A stretch of 48,057 bases of DNA, taken from assembly GCA_023953695.1 (NCBI GenBank), contig JAMLJG010000020.1, forward strand, positions 1 to 48,057, read 5' to 3'. The stretch is from Kiritimatiellia bacterium. GTDB lineage: Bacteria; Verrucomicrobiota; Kiritimatiellia; CAIVKH01. The translations under genes were made by a program, and so were the position numbers. The notes beneath the pieces are model-generated. The model had not been told where the DNA came from. It saw only the letters and a program-made list of their open reading frames with translations, and did no database searches. This document shows, in pieces, positions 8,743 through 17,644 of this stretch (position 1 is its first letter; each line of letters opens with the position of its first letter).

Positions 8743-9519
8743 TCACCAGAGAAGGGCGAGTTGAAGGCCGAGGATCGAGCCTTCGGATTCCGGCTGAAAG
8801 ACTTCGTGTGGAGGAACGGTGTGGGAGGAAGAGCGGCCGAAGGCGAGTGTTTCGTAGAGGACGGAAAGTTGGATGTCGCGATAGGCGATGCCGGCTTCCA
8901 GTTCCCACGTGGTCGTGCGGCCGGGTTTCAGAGAGAAGTTTTTTTCGTCCTCGAGTTCGAGGCTGTATTGCGTGTTGTTGTAGAGCGCGGGGCGGTTGAG
9001 CATTCGGGCGAAGAGGCGGGTGTTTGGGGTTGCAGCCCACTGCAGCTCGACGCCGAGCTGGCCATAGACTGCGAGCCACGCTTCGTCATATCCGCCATCG
9101 CTCGCGCTGCCTTTGGAGATGCGGCGAATCCAGTAGCGGCCGCCGACGCCTATGATGGGGTGTGCGTTGAGTCCCGTGGGATCGCGCGGCAGAAGGGATG
9201 CGAAGAGATCGCATTGGATTCCGAAATAGTCGGTGTTGGAAGATTGGGGGTTGCCGCCGACGGTGTGGCCTTCATAATCCACAGAGCCGAGCATGCCTTC
9301 GGCGCGAAGTCCGAGGCGCCAGTAGTGGAAATCTTCGATCGTGGCGCGGGTGCCGAGGTTGTAGCGAAGGCCGTCTTCTTCGAGGATGCGCTCCCCTTCG
9401 ACAAACTCCTCCCAGGTGAACTGTTCAACGCGGCCGTAGAATTCGAAGTCGTGGGCCGACGCCGAGTGCGCGATGGCGAGAAGGGCGAGTGCGAACCCGA
9501 TGGTGCGCGCGGCGTTCAT
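8743..9519 (-). CDS. Outer-membrane beta-barrel-like protein
   Basis: I do not recognise a named family. The 258-residue product has a clear signal peptide (ending AHSASAHDFEF). The rest alternates polar and hydrophobic/aromatic residues as in transmembrane beta strands: YWRLGLRAEGMLGSVDY, DEAWLAVYGQLGVELQWAA, TWELEAGIAYRDIQLSVLY. It ends in LGLQLALLW, and a C-terminal aromatic residue is the usual Bam recognition feature of outer-membrane barrels. An 8-10 strand barrel is plausible. It is the last gene of the four-gene minus-strand operon and overlaps the glycosyltransferase by ATGA. Function is unknown; context with a secreted GH13 enzyme suggests an envelope role. Confidence 0.8.
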   Translation of the reverse strand: MNAARTIGFALALLAIAHSASAHDFEFYGRVEQFTWEEFVEGERILEEDGLRYNLGTRATIEDFHYWRLGLRAEGMLGSVDYEGHTVGGNPQSSNTDYFGIQCDLFASLLPRDPTGLNAHPIIGVGGRYWIRRISKGSASDGGYDEAWLAVYGQLGVELQWAATPNTRLFARMLNRPALYNNTQYSLELEDEKNFSLKPGRTTTWELEAGIAYRDIQLSVLYETLAFGRSSSHTVPPHEVFQPESEGSILGLQLALLW

Positions 9520-10343
9520 GATGCTTGGGAGCCGGGCCCGGTTCCGGGGTCAGGGAATTGTCGGAAGGCTTGCTTTTTGCGCAGCGCGAGTTCCCAGAGT
9601 TTGGCGTATTTCATGAAGACTCCGAAGGAGCTGGTGATCGCGATGATGAGACCGTGCCAGCCATCGAGAAAGCCGTGTTTGAGGATGTAGCCTTTTAGGA
9701 AGCGAAGTGGCGGGCGGGTGAGGAGGTCCATCGGGCGCGCGCGTGGATCCTGCACAAACTTTTGACGCGCGGAGATGGTGGAGAAGCGGTCGAGGGTGTC
9801 GAGGTGGTCGCGGAGATCGTCGTAGGTGTAGTGCCAGAGCGGGTTCTTCAGGCGCTTGATGGGACCGTTGACGACGACCTTGTCATGCGGCTCTTCGCCC
9901 TCGGAGCGGCCGAAATCTTTGTGGAAGAGGCGCAGTTTGGCATCGGGATACCACTCGCCGTGATGGATCCATTTGCCGAGATAATAGACCTGGCGAGGAA
10001 ATTCATAGCCGAGGTGCTGAGGGGTTCCGCTATCGAATTCGGCGAGGATTTCATCGCGCAGGCCGGGCGAGATTTCTTCATCGGAGTCAATGTTGAGAAT
10101 CCAGTTATAGCGGGCGAGGGTGCGGACCTTGTTGCGTTGGCCGACATAGCCGAGCCAGACGTGAAGAAATATGCGGTCTGTATATTCGCGGCAAATCTCG
10201 ACCGTGTTGTCGGTGCTGAAGCTGTCGAGGACGACGATTTCGTCGCACCAGGTGAGGCTTTCGAGGCAGCGGCGAATCTTCTTTTCTTCGTTGAAGACGA
10301 TGACGCAGGCCGAGATGCGTTCTCGTGGGGTGGGGGTGGTCAT
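9516..10343 (-). CDS. GT2 glycosyltransferase, WaaE/KdtX-like
   Basis: The 275-residue protein has a GT-A fold start (RISACVIVFNEEKKIRRCLESL), CDEIVVLDSFSTDNTVEI and the nucleotide/metal motif as DSDEE (in ILNIDSDEEIS). The pattern 'VLDSxSxDxT' with 'W(I)LxxDxDE' is that of the LPS-core WaaE/KdtX subfamily. The C-terminal third has YTYDDLRDHLDTLDRFS and RPPLRFLKGYILKHGFLDGWHGL, the conserved end seen in that subfamily, which usually adds glucose or heptose to LPS core. Both ends overlap neighbours by ATGA, so it is co-expressed with the FHA protein and the outer-membrane protein. The acceptor is not predictable. Confidence 0.9.
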   Translation of the reverse strand: MTTPTPRERISACVIVFNEEKKIRRCLESLTWCDEIVVLDSFSTDNTVEICREYTDRIFLHVWLGYVGQRNKVRTLARYNWILNIDSDEEISPGLRDEILAEFDSGTPQHLGYEFPRQVYYLGKWIHHGEWYPDAKLRLFHKDFGRSEGEEPHDKVVVNGPIKRLKNPLWHYTYDDLRDHLDTLDRFSTISARQKFVQDPRARPMDLLTRPPLRFLKGYILKHGFLDGWHGLIIAITSSFGVFMKYAKLWELALRKKQAFRQFPDPGTGPGSQAS

Positions 10344-11722
10344 GGGGACGAAGCGACCGGGGTGTCGCGCGTTGGCCGCTTGTGTTCTGCGCTGATGGCG
10401 GCTTTCGCGAGCAGGGGGCGGGGTTGAGCCGCCTCGTCGAGCTTGTGGTCAAGATAGATGAGGCGCAGGTAATAGCCGTAGTAGGCGCTGGGTTCGCCAG
10501 CAGCGGTTTGTTCCTTCCGCATGCCTTTGGGGATGACGCAGGTGGCCGTGAGCACGCGCTCTTCCGATGCGCCCCATTCGGTGGCGAGTTCGGGCGTTTG
10601 CTGCGCGATGCGGCCGCGCGATGGCGCGACGTCGCCCGTGTTGGGGTTGCGATCGTAGAAGGAGACTTCGATCTGGATATCGTCTGGGTTCAGTCGAAAA
10701 GTATTTTCGGCTTGGAGCGCGATTTTGAGCACGCGCATTTCGTCGTAGTCCGCTGTGGCGGGGAAGCGGGTTTGCTGGACGGATGCGATTTTGATCTGAG
10801 GCATTTGCGGTTGCGGCGAGTGGAAGCGGCTCAGGCGGATTCGCTCCGCAACGGCCTTTTGATAGAGCGGAGATTCTGTGCTGCGGCGCAGGATTTCGGA
10901 CCATTGTGCGGCGGCTTCGCCGGTTTGGCCCTGATCTTCGAGAAGCCGCGCGCGCTCTTCGTAGGCGGGCAGATAATCGGGGTCGAGATTCTGGATGTGG
11001 GCCAGAAGGCGGTCGGCCTCTGCGGGGTGGCCATGGGTGCGCGCTTCGCGCGCGGCGCCGATGAGTTCCTCCGCCTCTTGCCGCGGGGTGCGCGGGGAGG
11101 GCGGCGGAGTGAGTGTCGGAAGCCCGGCGGGCGCGGGCGCGGGCGGGACGCCGAGTTGTTTGACGGCGCTTTGGATGACGCGCAGATCTTCGCGCAGAGT
11201 GCGGATGTCTTCGGTCAAGGCGGGCGGCAGCGCGGGCGGTGTTCGGGTGGTCGTGGTGGTGTTTTCGGGGATGGGGACCAAGCCGGAAGTTTCGATTTCC
11301 TCGGCGGAGTCGCGCGGGATATAGCGCGCGGAAAGGGCGAGGACGAGACCGATGAGGAGGAGGGAGGCGAGGGCCCACGTTGTTTGGCGTCGGCGGCGTC
11401 TTGTGTGGGAGCGCCCTTCGACTTCGGCCTGGACGAGGGCCTGGACGACGAGCTTGGTGCGGCCGAGCTCAAACTCATCGCCGTGTTTCAGGCGGGAGTC
11501 TTGAACCTCGCGTTTGTTCACGAGGATCTTGTTCATGGAGCCGAGGTCGCGAATGAACAGTTCATCGCCTTTCTGGAAGATTTCGGCGTGGCGTCGCGCG
11601 ACTTCGGGGTCTTCGATGTGGATGATGCAATCGGGATCCGCCCCCGCGCACATGGGCTGTTCCGTGACGGTGATGCGCTCGCCGGTTCGCGGGCCATTCA
11701 GAAATATGAGCCGATAGATCAT
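10340..11722 (-). CDS. FHA-domain membrane protein with periplasmic helical-repeat region
   Basis: Residues 1-95 form an FHA domain: start IYRLIFLNGPRTGERI, CIIHIEDPEVARRHAEIFQ, FIRDLGSMNKILVN and LKHGDEFELGRTKLVV. A basic stretch (RRRRRQ) and one transmembrane helix (about 116-132) follow, then a Pro/Thr-rich linker and a C-terminal domain with a TPR-like helical part (EEAEELIGAAREARTHGHPAEADRLLAHI; residues split here only for description) and a beta-rich end. The FHA part is cytoplasmic if the positive-inside rule holds. FHA domains normally read phosphothreonine, but here the conserved Ser of 'SRxH' is Ala (A42) and the usual 'SxNGT' is SMNKI. The gene starts 8 bases after the pullulanase-like gene and overlaps the GT2 gene by ATGA. 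Role unknown. Confidence 0.85.
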   Translation of the reverse strand: MIYRLIFLNGPRTGERITVTEQPMCAGADPDCIIHIEDPEVARRHAEIFQKGDELFIRDLGSMNKILVNKREVQDSRLKHGDEFELGRTKLVVQALVQAEVEGRSHTRRRRRQTTWALASLLLIGLVLALSARYIPRDSAEEIETSGLVPIPENTTTTTRTPPALPPALTEDIRTLREDLRVIQSAVKQLGVPPAPAPAGLPTLTPPPSPRTPRQEAEELIGAAREARTHGHPAEADRLLAHIQNLDPDYLPAYEERARLLEDQGQTGEAAAQWSEILRRSTESPLYQKAVAERIRLSRFHSPQPQMPQIKIASVQQTRFPATADYDEMRVLKIALQAENTFRLNPDDIQIEVSFYDRNPNTGDVAPSRGRIAQQTPELATEWGASEERVLTATCVIPKGMRKEQTAAGEPSAYYGYYLRLIYLDHKLDEAAQPRPLLAKAAISAEHKRPTRDTPVASSP

Positions 11723-11730
11723 GGGGAGGT

Positions 11731-14583
11731 TTAGAATCCGTCCATCAAGATTACCGATTTCATTGCGCTTAGTTTGATGTCGCGCGTTTGCCCGCCCTCA
11801 ATGGGCGAGAAACCCGGCAGCCCATTGAGGTTGATGGAGCCATGGTCTCCGATCACGCGCCAGTTGCCGGAGGGCAGCGGAATGTTGAATGTGGTGGGCG
11901 TGTCGCCACTGTTGAGCAAAACGGCAAAGGCGCGGCCGAGCAATTCGTGTTTTCCGTTCACGATGTAGCCGAGGGCGCGCTGCTCATTATCAGGCGTGAT
12001 CCATTCATAATAGCCCGCGGGCGGCGTCAGGCGGACCCGGAAGGATTGGCCTGCTTCGCTCTGCCGCATGGCGATGAGGTCTTTGTAGTAGCTCATGGTT
12101 TCCGCCGCGAGGGGTCGCTCGCGATCGGTCCAGCGAATCGCATTGACGGCATCGCCTTTGTTGTAGGTGTTGCTGATTCCGTATTTGCTGCGCAGGAACT
12201 CCTGACCTTCGCAGATCATGGGCATGCCGAGCGAGGTGAAGAGGACGGTGGCTGCGAGCTTGTTCATCTGAACTTCGTAGGACTGCACGTATTTGCCATT
12301 TCGATCCGAGCGAACGCTGAGTTCGTCAACCAGGGCCATGTCGTCGTGGCTTTCGACGTAGTTGACTGCTTGCAGTGGGTTGGCAGTCCAGGTCTCCGTT
12401 GAGCCGGTGATGATTTTCTTCATCCATTCGCGGTCGGCGCGGCCGCGCGCGAAGTCTTTTGCGGCGTATCGGAAGTCGTTGTTCCACGCGCCCCACCACA
12501 TGCCGCGCAGTTTTTCTTTGTTTTGTCCACGGATGCTCCATGGCTCGGAGATGAGGATGACATCGCGGTTGAGCGCGCGCGCTTCCTTTTCGATTTGTCG
12601 CATGGTTTCCATGTCAATCAATTCGGCGAGGTCGAAGCGGAAGCCGTCCACTTTGTGTTCGCGCATCCAGTAGAGGACGTTGTCCACGATGAATCGGCGC
12701 ATCATCGGGGCTTCAGAGCGGATATCGTTGCCGCATGCGCTGAAGTTGACGAATCGGAAGTCGGGGGTGAGGCGGAAGTAGTATTTTTTGTCAATCATCG
12801 AGAAGACGTTGGGTCCACCGACGTGGTTGTAGACCACATCGAGCAAGACAGAGAAACCTTCGCGATGCAGGCCATCCACCATCTTTTTGAACTCGTAGTA
12901 TTGCGAGCCTTGGAGTGGTTTTCGGCCGTACGATGCTTCGGGCGCGAAGAAATGCACGGTGTTATAGCCCCAGCCATAATCGCGGGCGCCATTCTCGAAC
13001 TCGTTGACGGGCAGGAATTCGATAGCGTTGATCCCCATGGCCTTGAGGTGATCCAACCCGGTTCCGGTGCCGAGCGACGCGAGGACGCCTTCGTAGGTGC
13101 CGCGCAGACCGGGGGCGACGCCGGAGGAGGGATGGATGGTCAGATCGCGAATGTGCGTTTCGTAGATGACGAGATTTTCGCGTGGTGGCGCTTTCCATTC
13201 GGTCGCGGTCCAGCCGCCAAACCATTCGTTTGTCGCTTCGCGATCCATGACGATGGAGCTGTTCATCGAGTGCGCGGATGCGAAGGAGTAGGGATCGCTG
13301 ATGAAGGCTTGGCCGTTGAATGCCTCGCTGTTGCCTTGTGGGCCGTCCACGCTGAATGCGTAGTATTTGCCGGTGTCGAGGCCGACGAGGCTGATTTCCC
13401 ACACGCCGTCGCGTTCGTCTTTGATCATCGGATAGCGCTCGGCGGGGACCATTCGGCGATAGGTGGGACGTTGGACTTCGTATTCGGGAGTGGTGAAGAG
13501 GTTTAGGGAGACCGAGGTCGCGCGCGGCGCAAAGAGGCGATAGGTCGTGATGGCGCGCTCCTTGTTGAGGTGGGCGCCGAGTTCTTTGGTGGTGGTGACG
13601 GAGTCGAGAAGCTTGCCGACGGCAATGACTTCGCGAACGCGACGCGACGCGAGGCCATCCATCACGATGTTGTAGGTTTGAGAGAGGCTCATGGGCTCGG
13701 CGGTGAACACCTTGAGCGTGGAGATTCCGGTTTCGTTGAAATCAATCTTCAGGTTGATGTTTCCGTTCGGGTCGCGCACTCGATTCGCAGCATTGGCGGG
13801 TGCGTCCATCCACTGGCTGTCGTTGAGTACGAAGCGGAACATGGGGAAGGGCTCGTTTTCGGGGACGGGCAGGCCTTCGATGGGCACGGAGACCTCCCAG
13901 ATGCCGTCGTCATCATCGTCTTGAAGTTGCCAGACGCCGTTCGCGCCGCCCTGGGGGTTCCACCAATTGAAGTTGCCGGCCACGGTGACCTTGGTTGTGG
14001 GGGGGATGTTCACTCCGTAGGTGCGTTCGTCAAAAACGAAGGTGATCCATGCGCCCGCAAGGAGGTAGCCGCGCAGATTCTTGTCGGGCTGCCCGGGGAT
14101 GGCCTGAAGTTCGCGCACGGGGACGGCTGGCTCAATCGCGACGCGGAGGTTGTTGGTATTGGCGAGAGGCTGTTTAAGATAGACCGTGATCTCGTTGCGT
14201 CCGTCGAGCTGCGCGGCCACGATCGCGTGGGGCGGGCGCTCCAGCATGTGGTCGTCGTTGATGACAAATTCGCGGTTGTCGCCGGTTTCCCAGATGCCAT
14301 TGACGATGAACTTGTATTCGTAGCGGCCCGGCTTTTCGATGGGCAGTTTGGTGACGTCGAGGACATAGACATCCCGATTCGTCTGGGTCATCGGGACGCC
14401 GCCCGCCCATTGGTTCCAGGTGCCGGCCACCTCGACGGTGCGCGCCATTGGGTCGGCGTAACGCAGCCAGTGCGTGGCTTTTATGCCGGGGACGTGCCGG
14501 GTTTTCGGCGTGAGTGGCGGCTCGTCGGCTCTGCTTGCGATTCCGAGGGTTGCGAGAAATAGGATGGCGAGAAAAAGACGCAT
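11731..14583 (-). CDS. Secreted pullulanase-like GH13 alpha-glucan debranching enzyme
   Basis: The 950-residue protein carries a signal peptide (MRLFLAILFLATLGIASRA). Residues about 30-115 and 180-290 look like two glycogen/starch-binding CBM48 or AMPK-type modules (VEVAGTWNQW; VTVAGNFNWW). A pullulanase N-terminal module follows (YRLFAPRATSVSLNLF). The GH13 barrel has all four regions: DVVYNHVG (about 583), GFRFDLAEL with the nucleophile Asp (about 650), ILISEPWS with the acid Glu (about 680) and YVESHDD (about 746). YETHIRDLT and YGWGYN are typical of type I pullulanases and related debranching enzymes that hydrolyse alpha-1,6 links. The ATG at 14583 was chosen because the signal peptide begins there; one further upstream (14634) gives a poor N-terminus. 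It heads the operon. Confidence 0.93.
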   Translation of the reverse strand: MRLFLAILFLATLGIASRADEPPLTPKTRHVPGIKATHWLRYADPMARTVEVAGTWNQWAGGVPMTQTNRDVYVLDVTKLPIEKPGRYEYKFIVNGIWETGDNREFVINDDHMLERPPHAIVAAQLDGRNEITVYLKQPLANTNNLRVAIEPAVPVRELQAIPGQPDKNLRGYLLAGAWITFVFDERTYGVNIPPTTKVTVAGNFNWWNPQGGANGVWQLQDDDDDGIWEVSVPIEGLPVPENEPFPMFRFVLNDSQWMDAPANAANRVRDPNGNINLKIDFNETGISTLKVFTAEPMSLSQTYNIVMDGLASRRVREVIAVGKLLDSVTTTKELGAHLNKERAITTYRLFAPRATSVSLNLFTTPEYEVQRPTYRRMVPAERYPMIKDERDGVWEISLVGLDTGKYYAFSVDGPQGNSEAFNGQAFISDPYSFASAHSMNSSIVMDREATNEWFGGWTATEWKAPPRENLVIYETHIRDLTIHPSSGVAPGLRGTYEGVLASLGTGTGLDHLKAMGINAIEFLPVNEFENGARDYGWGYNTVHFFAPEASYGRKPLQGSQYYEFKKMVDGLHREGFSVLLDVVYNHVGGPNVFSMIDKKYYFRLTPDFRFVNFSACGNDIRSEAPMMRRFIVDNVLYWMREHKVDGFRFDLAELIDMETMRQIEKEARALNRDVILISEPWSIRGQNKEKLRGMWWGAWNNDFRYAAKDFARGRADREWMKKIITGSTETWTANPLQAVNYVESHDDMALVDELSVRSDRNGKYVQSYEVQMNKLAATVLFTSLGMPMICEGQEFLRSKYGISNTYNKGDAVNAIRWTDRERPLAAETMSYYKDLIAMRQSEAGQSFRVRLTPPAGYYEWITPDNEQRALGYIVNGKHELLGRAFAVLLNSGDTPTTFNIPLPSGNWRVIGDHGSINLNGLPGFSPIEGGQTRDIKLSAMKSVILMDGF

Positions 14584-14744
14584 TGAATACCCCATCTGAC
14601 AGGCGGTGCATTCAACCACGAGTGGAGCCGACAATCAAGCCGACCGAGCGCGCTTTTCTCCGCAATGTGAGCCGTGTCGGTGTCGTGGTCCCTGCGCCGT
14701 GATGATTGGATCGGGTTCCTGCTGTCGCGCGGTGGGCGATGTGG

Positions 14745-14750
14745 TATAGT
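14745..14750 (+). promoter_or_regulatory. Candidate -10 element for uvrA
   Basis: TATAGT lies 38 bases before the uvrA start in the 205-base divergent gap (14584-14788). A poor -35 match (CTGTCG, 14722-14727) sits 17 bases upstream. I looked for a LexA/SOS-type palindrome near it and found none that I would defend. The other half of the gap, which must hold the promoter of the pullulanase operon, shows no convincing element. Confidence 0.35.
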
Positions 14751-14788
14751 GACGGATTTTCCAGAGCACACAATTTTGGCAATGCACT

Positions 14789-17632
14789 ATGAGTCTTGAT
14801 GAAATCCTGGTCGCGGGGGCGCGCGAACACAATTTGAAGAATGTCACGGTGCGGATTCCGCGCAACACGCTGACCGTGATCACGGGATTGAGCGGGTCCG
14901 GAAAGTCCTCGCTGGCGTTTGATACGCTTTATGCCGAGGGGCAGCGGAAATATGTGGAGTCGCTATCGGCCTATGCGCGGCAGTTCCTCGAGCAGATGCA
15001 GAAGCCGGATGTGGATCACATTGAGGGGTTGTCGCCCGCGATTTCGATCGAGCAGCGCACGGCGGGGTCGAATCCTCGCTCGATTGTCGCGACGACGACG
15101 GAAATTCACGACTACCTGCGCCTGCTCTATGCGAACATCGGCATTCCGCACTGCCCGAAGTGCATGCGCCCGATCACGCAGCAGAGCGCGGAGCAGATCG
15201 TGGACCAACTGCTCAAACTGCCGGAGCAGTCGAAGTTGATTTTGTTGGCGCGAAAGGTGCAGGGTCGGAAAGGTGAGCACGTGGAGCTGCTCGACGAGCT
15301 GCGAAAGGCGGGGTTCGTTCGCGCGCGGATTGATGGAACGATTGTGGATTTGGATCAGGCTCCGAAGCTCGATAAGAAGCGAAACCACACGATTGAGGTG
15401 GTGGTGGATCGGCTTGTGATCAATGAGAAGATTCGGACGCGCCTCACCGATTCCGTCGAGACCGCGCTGCGCCAGGGTGGCGGGATGCTGATTGCATTGG
15501 CGCAGGGCGCGGAGGAGAGCGAAACGCTCTATTCAGAAAAGAGCGCGTGTCTTCACTGCGGGTTGAGTTTTGAACCGCTGACGCCGCGCCACTTTTCCTT
15601 CAACAGCCCCTATGGCGCGTGTCCGACCTGTTTGGGACTTGGCACGATGCTGGTATTCGACGAGGACCTGATCGTTCCCGATCCCTCGCTCTCGCTGGAT
15701 GATGGCGCGATTCGCGCGTGGAAGGGGGCGGGGCGCCGCGCGACGATGTACTACAACGGATTGCTCCGCGCTGCGGCGAAGCACCTGAAGATCGGAATGA
15801 CGACGCCCTATAAGGATTTGCCGGAACGCGCTCGCGCGATATTGATGCGCGGTTCGGGTGAGGAGGAGATGGATCTCGGGTTTTGGCGCAGTGGCGCGTG
15901 GCACAAATATCACAAGCCCTTTGAGGGCGTGATTCCGAACTTGCAGCGTCGCTATGAGGAGACCGAGAGCGAGTATATGCGGCAGAAGTTGACGGGCTAC
16001 ATGAGCCGTCAGCACTGCAACACGTGCGACGGCGCGCGCTTGCGCCCGGAATCGCTGGCCAGCCTGATTGGCGGGAAATCCATTTTGGATGTCACGCGGT
16101 TTTCGATTCGGAAGGCGGCGGAGTTTTTCGACGCCCTTTCGTTGAGCAAGCAGGAGCAGCTCATTGCGAAGGAAGTCATCAAGGAAATCCGCCAGCGCCT
16201 GCAGTTCATGATTGATGTGGGGTTGGACTATCTGACTCTCGATCGGGAGAGCGGGACGCTTTCCGGCGGCGAGGCGCAGCGCATCCGTTTGGCCACGCAG
16301 ATCGGCGCGGGGTTGGTCGGGGTGCTCTATGTGCTCGACGAGCCGAGCATCGGGCTCCATCAGCGCGACAACGAAAAGCTGATTCACACGCTCAAAGAGT
16401 TGCGCGATCTCGGGAACACCGTGGTGGTCGTCGAGCACGACGAGCAGACGATTCGCGAGGCGGACTATGTGATTGATTTGGGCCCCGGCGCCGGCCAGCT
16501 CGGCGGCGAAGTGGTCTTTCAAGGTCGCGTTCCCGATCTCTTGAAGGAAAGGCGCTCCCTCACGGCAAACTACCTGAATCGCGAGTTGGAAGTCAGCGTG
16601 CCCTCTAAGCGGACACCGACCCGGCAGGGCTGGCTGGTCGTACAGGGCGCGAAGGAAAACAACCTTAAAGAAGTGGATGCGAAGTTCCCGCTCGGGTGCC
16701 TCGTTTGTGTGACCGGCGTTTCGGGGAGCGGCAAGAGCACGCTGGTGGATGACATTTTGCGCCGCGCCTTGTTCCGCCACTTTTATGGCAGCCGCGAGCG
16801 CCCCGGACTGCACAAAGCCATCAAGGGACTCGATTTGGTGGATAAGGTGATCGTCATTGATCAATCGCCGATTGGGCGCACGCCGCGCAGCAATCCGGCG
16901 ACGTATACGGGCGCGTTCAATCCCATCCGCGATCTATTCGCGATGTTGCCATCGGCCAAAATCCGCGGCTTCGACAAGGGACGCTTCAGTTTCAATGTGA
17001 AGGGCGGCCGCTGTGAAACGTGCAAAGGCGACGGGACGCTGAAGATCGAAATGCACTTTCTGCCCGATGTCCATGTGACGTGTGAGCAGTGCGCCGGGCG
17101 CCGCTACAACCGGGAAACACTTGAAGTGAAATACAACGGCAAGAGCATCGCCGATGTGTTGGAGATGACGATCGAAGAGGCCGTCCAATTCTTCAAAGCC
17201 ATTCCGACCATCGCCCGCCGCCTGCGCACGCTTTCCGAGGTGGGGTTGGGCTATCTCCGCGTGGGGCAATCTGCCACAACGCTTTCGGGGGGAGAAGCGC
17301 AGCGCGTGAAGCTCTCGGCCGAGTTGAGCAAGAAGGATACCGGCCGCACGGTCTACCTGCTGGACGAGCCGACCACGGGTCTGCATTTTGCGGATGTGCA
17401 CCGGTTGATTCAGGTTTTTCAGCGACTCCGCGACGCGGGGAATACCCTCATTGTCATTGAACACAATCTCGACGTGATCAAAACGGCCGACTACATTTTG
17501 GATTTGGGCCCGGAAGGCGGCGAAGGCGGGGGGCGCGTGATTGCGCAAGGCACCCCCGAGGTGGTCGCGAGCTGTCCGGAGTCCCACACGGGCCGCTATC
17601 TATTGGAATTGTTGAAACCGCAAGACGACTGA
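14789..17632 (+). CDS. uvrA: Excinuclease ABC subunit A
   Basis: UvrA is the damage-sensing ATPase of nucleotide excision repair and loads UvrB on lesions. The 947-residue protein is of normal length and complete. The N-terminus (LVAGAREHNLKNV) leads to Walker A GLSGSGKSS (about 32-40), YVESLSAYARQFL and IEGLSPAISIEQ. The first ABC signature is LSGGEAQRI (about 491) and Walker B is VLDEPSIGLH. The second half has Walker A GVSGSGKST (about 645-653), GRTPRSNPATYTG, the zinc module CETCKGDG...CEQCAGRRYN, a second LSGGEAQRVK (about 833) and LLDEPTTGLHF. CPKC and CLHCG...CPTCLG are further zinc sites. Its stop is only 12 bases before the TPR gene, so it may be transcribed with the downstream set. 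Confidence 0.99.
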   Translation: MSLDEILVAGAREHNLKNVTVRIPRNTLTVITGLSGSGKSSLAFDTLYAEGQRKYVESLSAYARQFLEQMQKPDVDHIEGLSPAISIEQRTAGSNPRSIVATTTEIHDYLRLLYANIGIPHCPKCMRPITQQSAEQIVDQLLKLPEQSKLILLARKVQGRKGEHVELLDELRKAGFVRARIDGTIVDLDQAPKLDKKRNHTIEVVVDRLVINEKIRTRLTDSVETALRQGGGMLIALAQGAEESETLYSEKSACLHCGLSFEPLTPRHFSFNSPYGACPTCLGLGTMLVFDEDLIVPDPSLSLDDGAIRAWKGAGRRATMYYNGLLRAAAKHLKIGMTTPYKDLPERARAILMRGSGEEEMDLGFWRSGAWHKYHKPFEGVIPNLQRRYEETESEYMRQKLTGYMSRQHCNTCDGARLRPESLASLIGGKSILDVTRFSIRKAAEFFDALSLSKQEQLIAKEVIKEIRQRLQFMIDVGLDYLTLDRESGTLSGGEAQRIRLATQIGAGLVGVLYVLDEPSIGLHQRDNEKLIHTLKELRDLGNTVVVVEHDEQTIREADYVIDLGPGAGQLGGEVVFQGRVPDLLKERRSLTANYLNRELEVSVPSKRTPTRQGWLVVQGAKENNLKEVDAKFPLGCLVCVTGVSGSGKSTLVDDILRRALFRHFYGSRERPGLHKAIKGLDLVDKVIVIDQSPIGRTPRSNPATYTGAFNPIRDLFAMLPSAKIRGFDKGRFSFNVKGGRCETCKGDGTLKIEMHFLPDVHVTCEQCAGRRYNRETLEVKYNGKSIADVLEMTIEEAVQFFKAIPTIARRLRTLSEVGLGYLRVGQSATTLSGGEAQRVKLSAELSKKDTGRTVYLLDEPTTGLHFADVHRLIQVFQRLRDAGNTLIVIEHNLDVIKTADYILDLGPEGGEGGGRVIAQGTPEVVASCPESHTGRYLLELLKPQDD

Positions 17633-17644
17633 GTTTTCCAAGGC

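Noticed and set aside
14584..14788. LexA/SOS box before uvrA.
   Set aside because: No convincing palindrome of a known LexA type was seen in the divergent gap.
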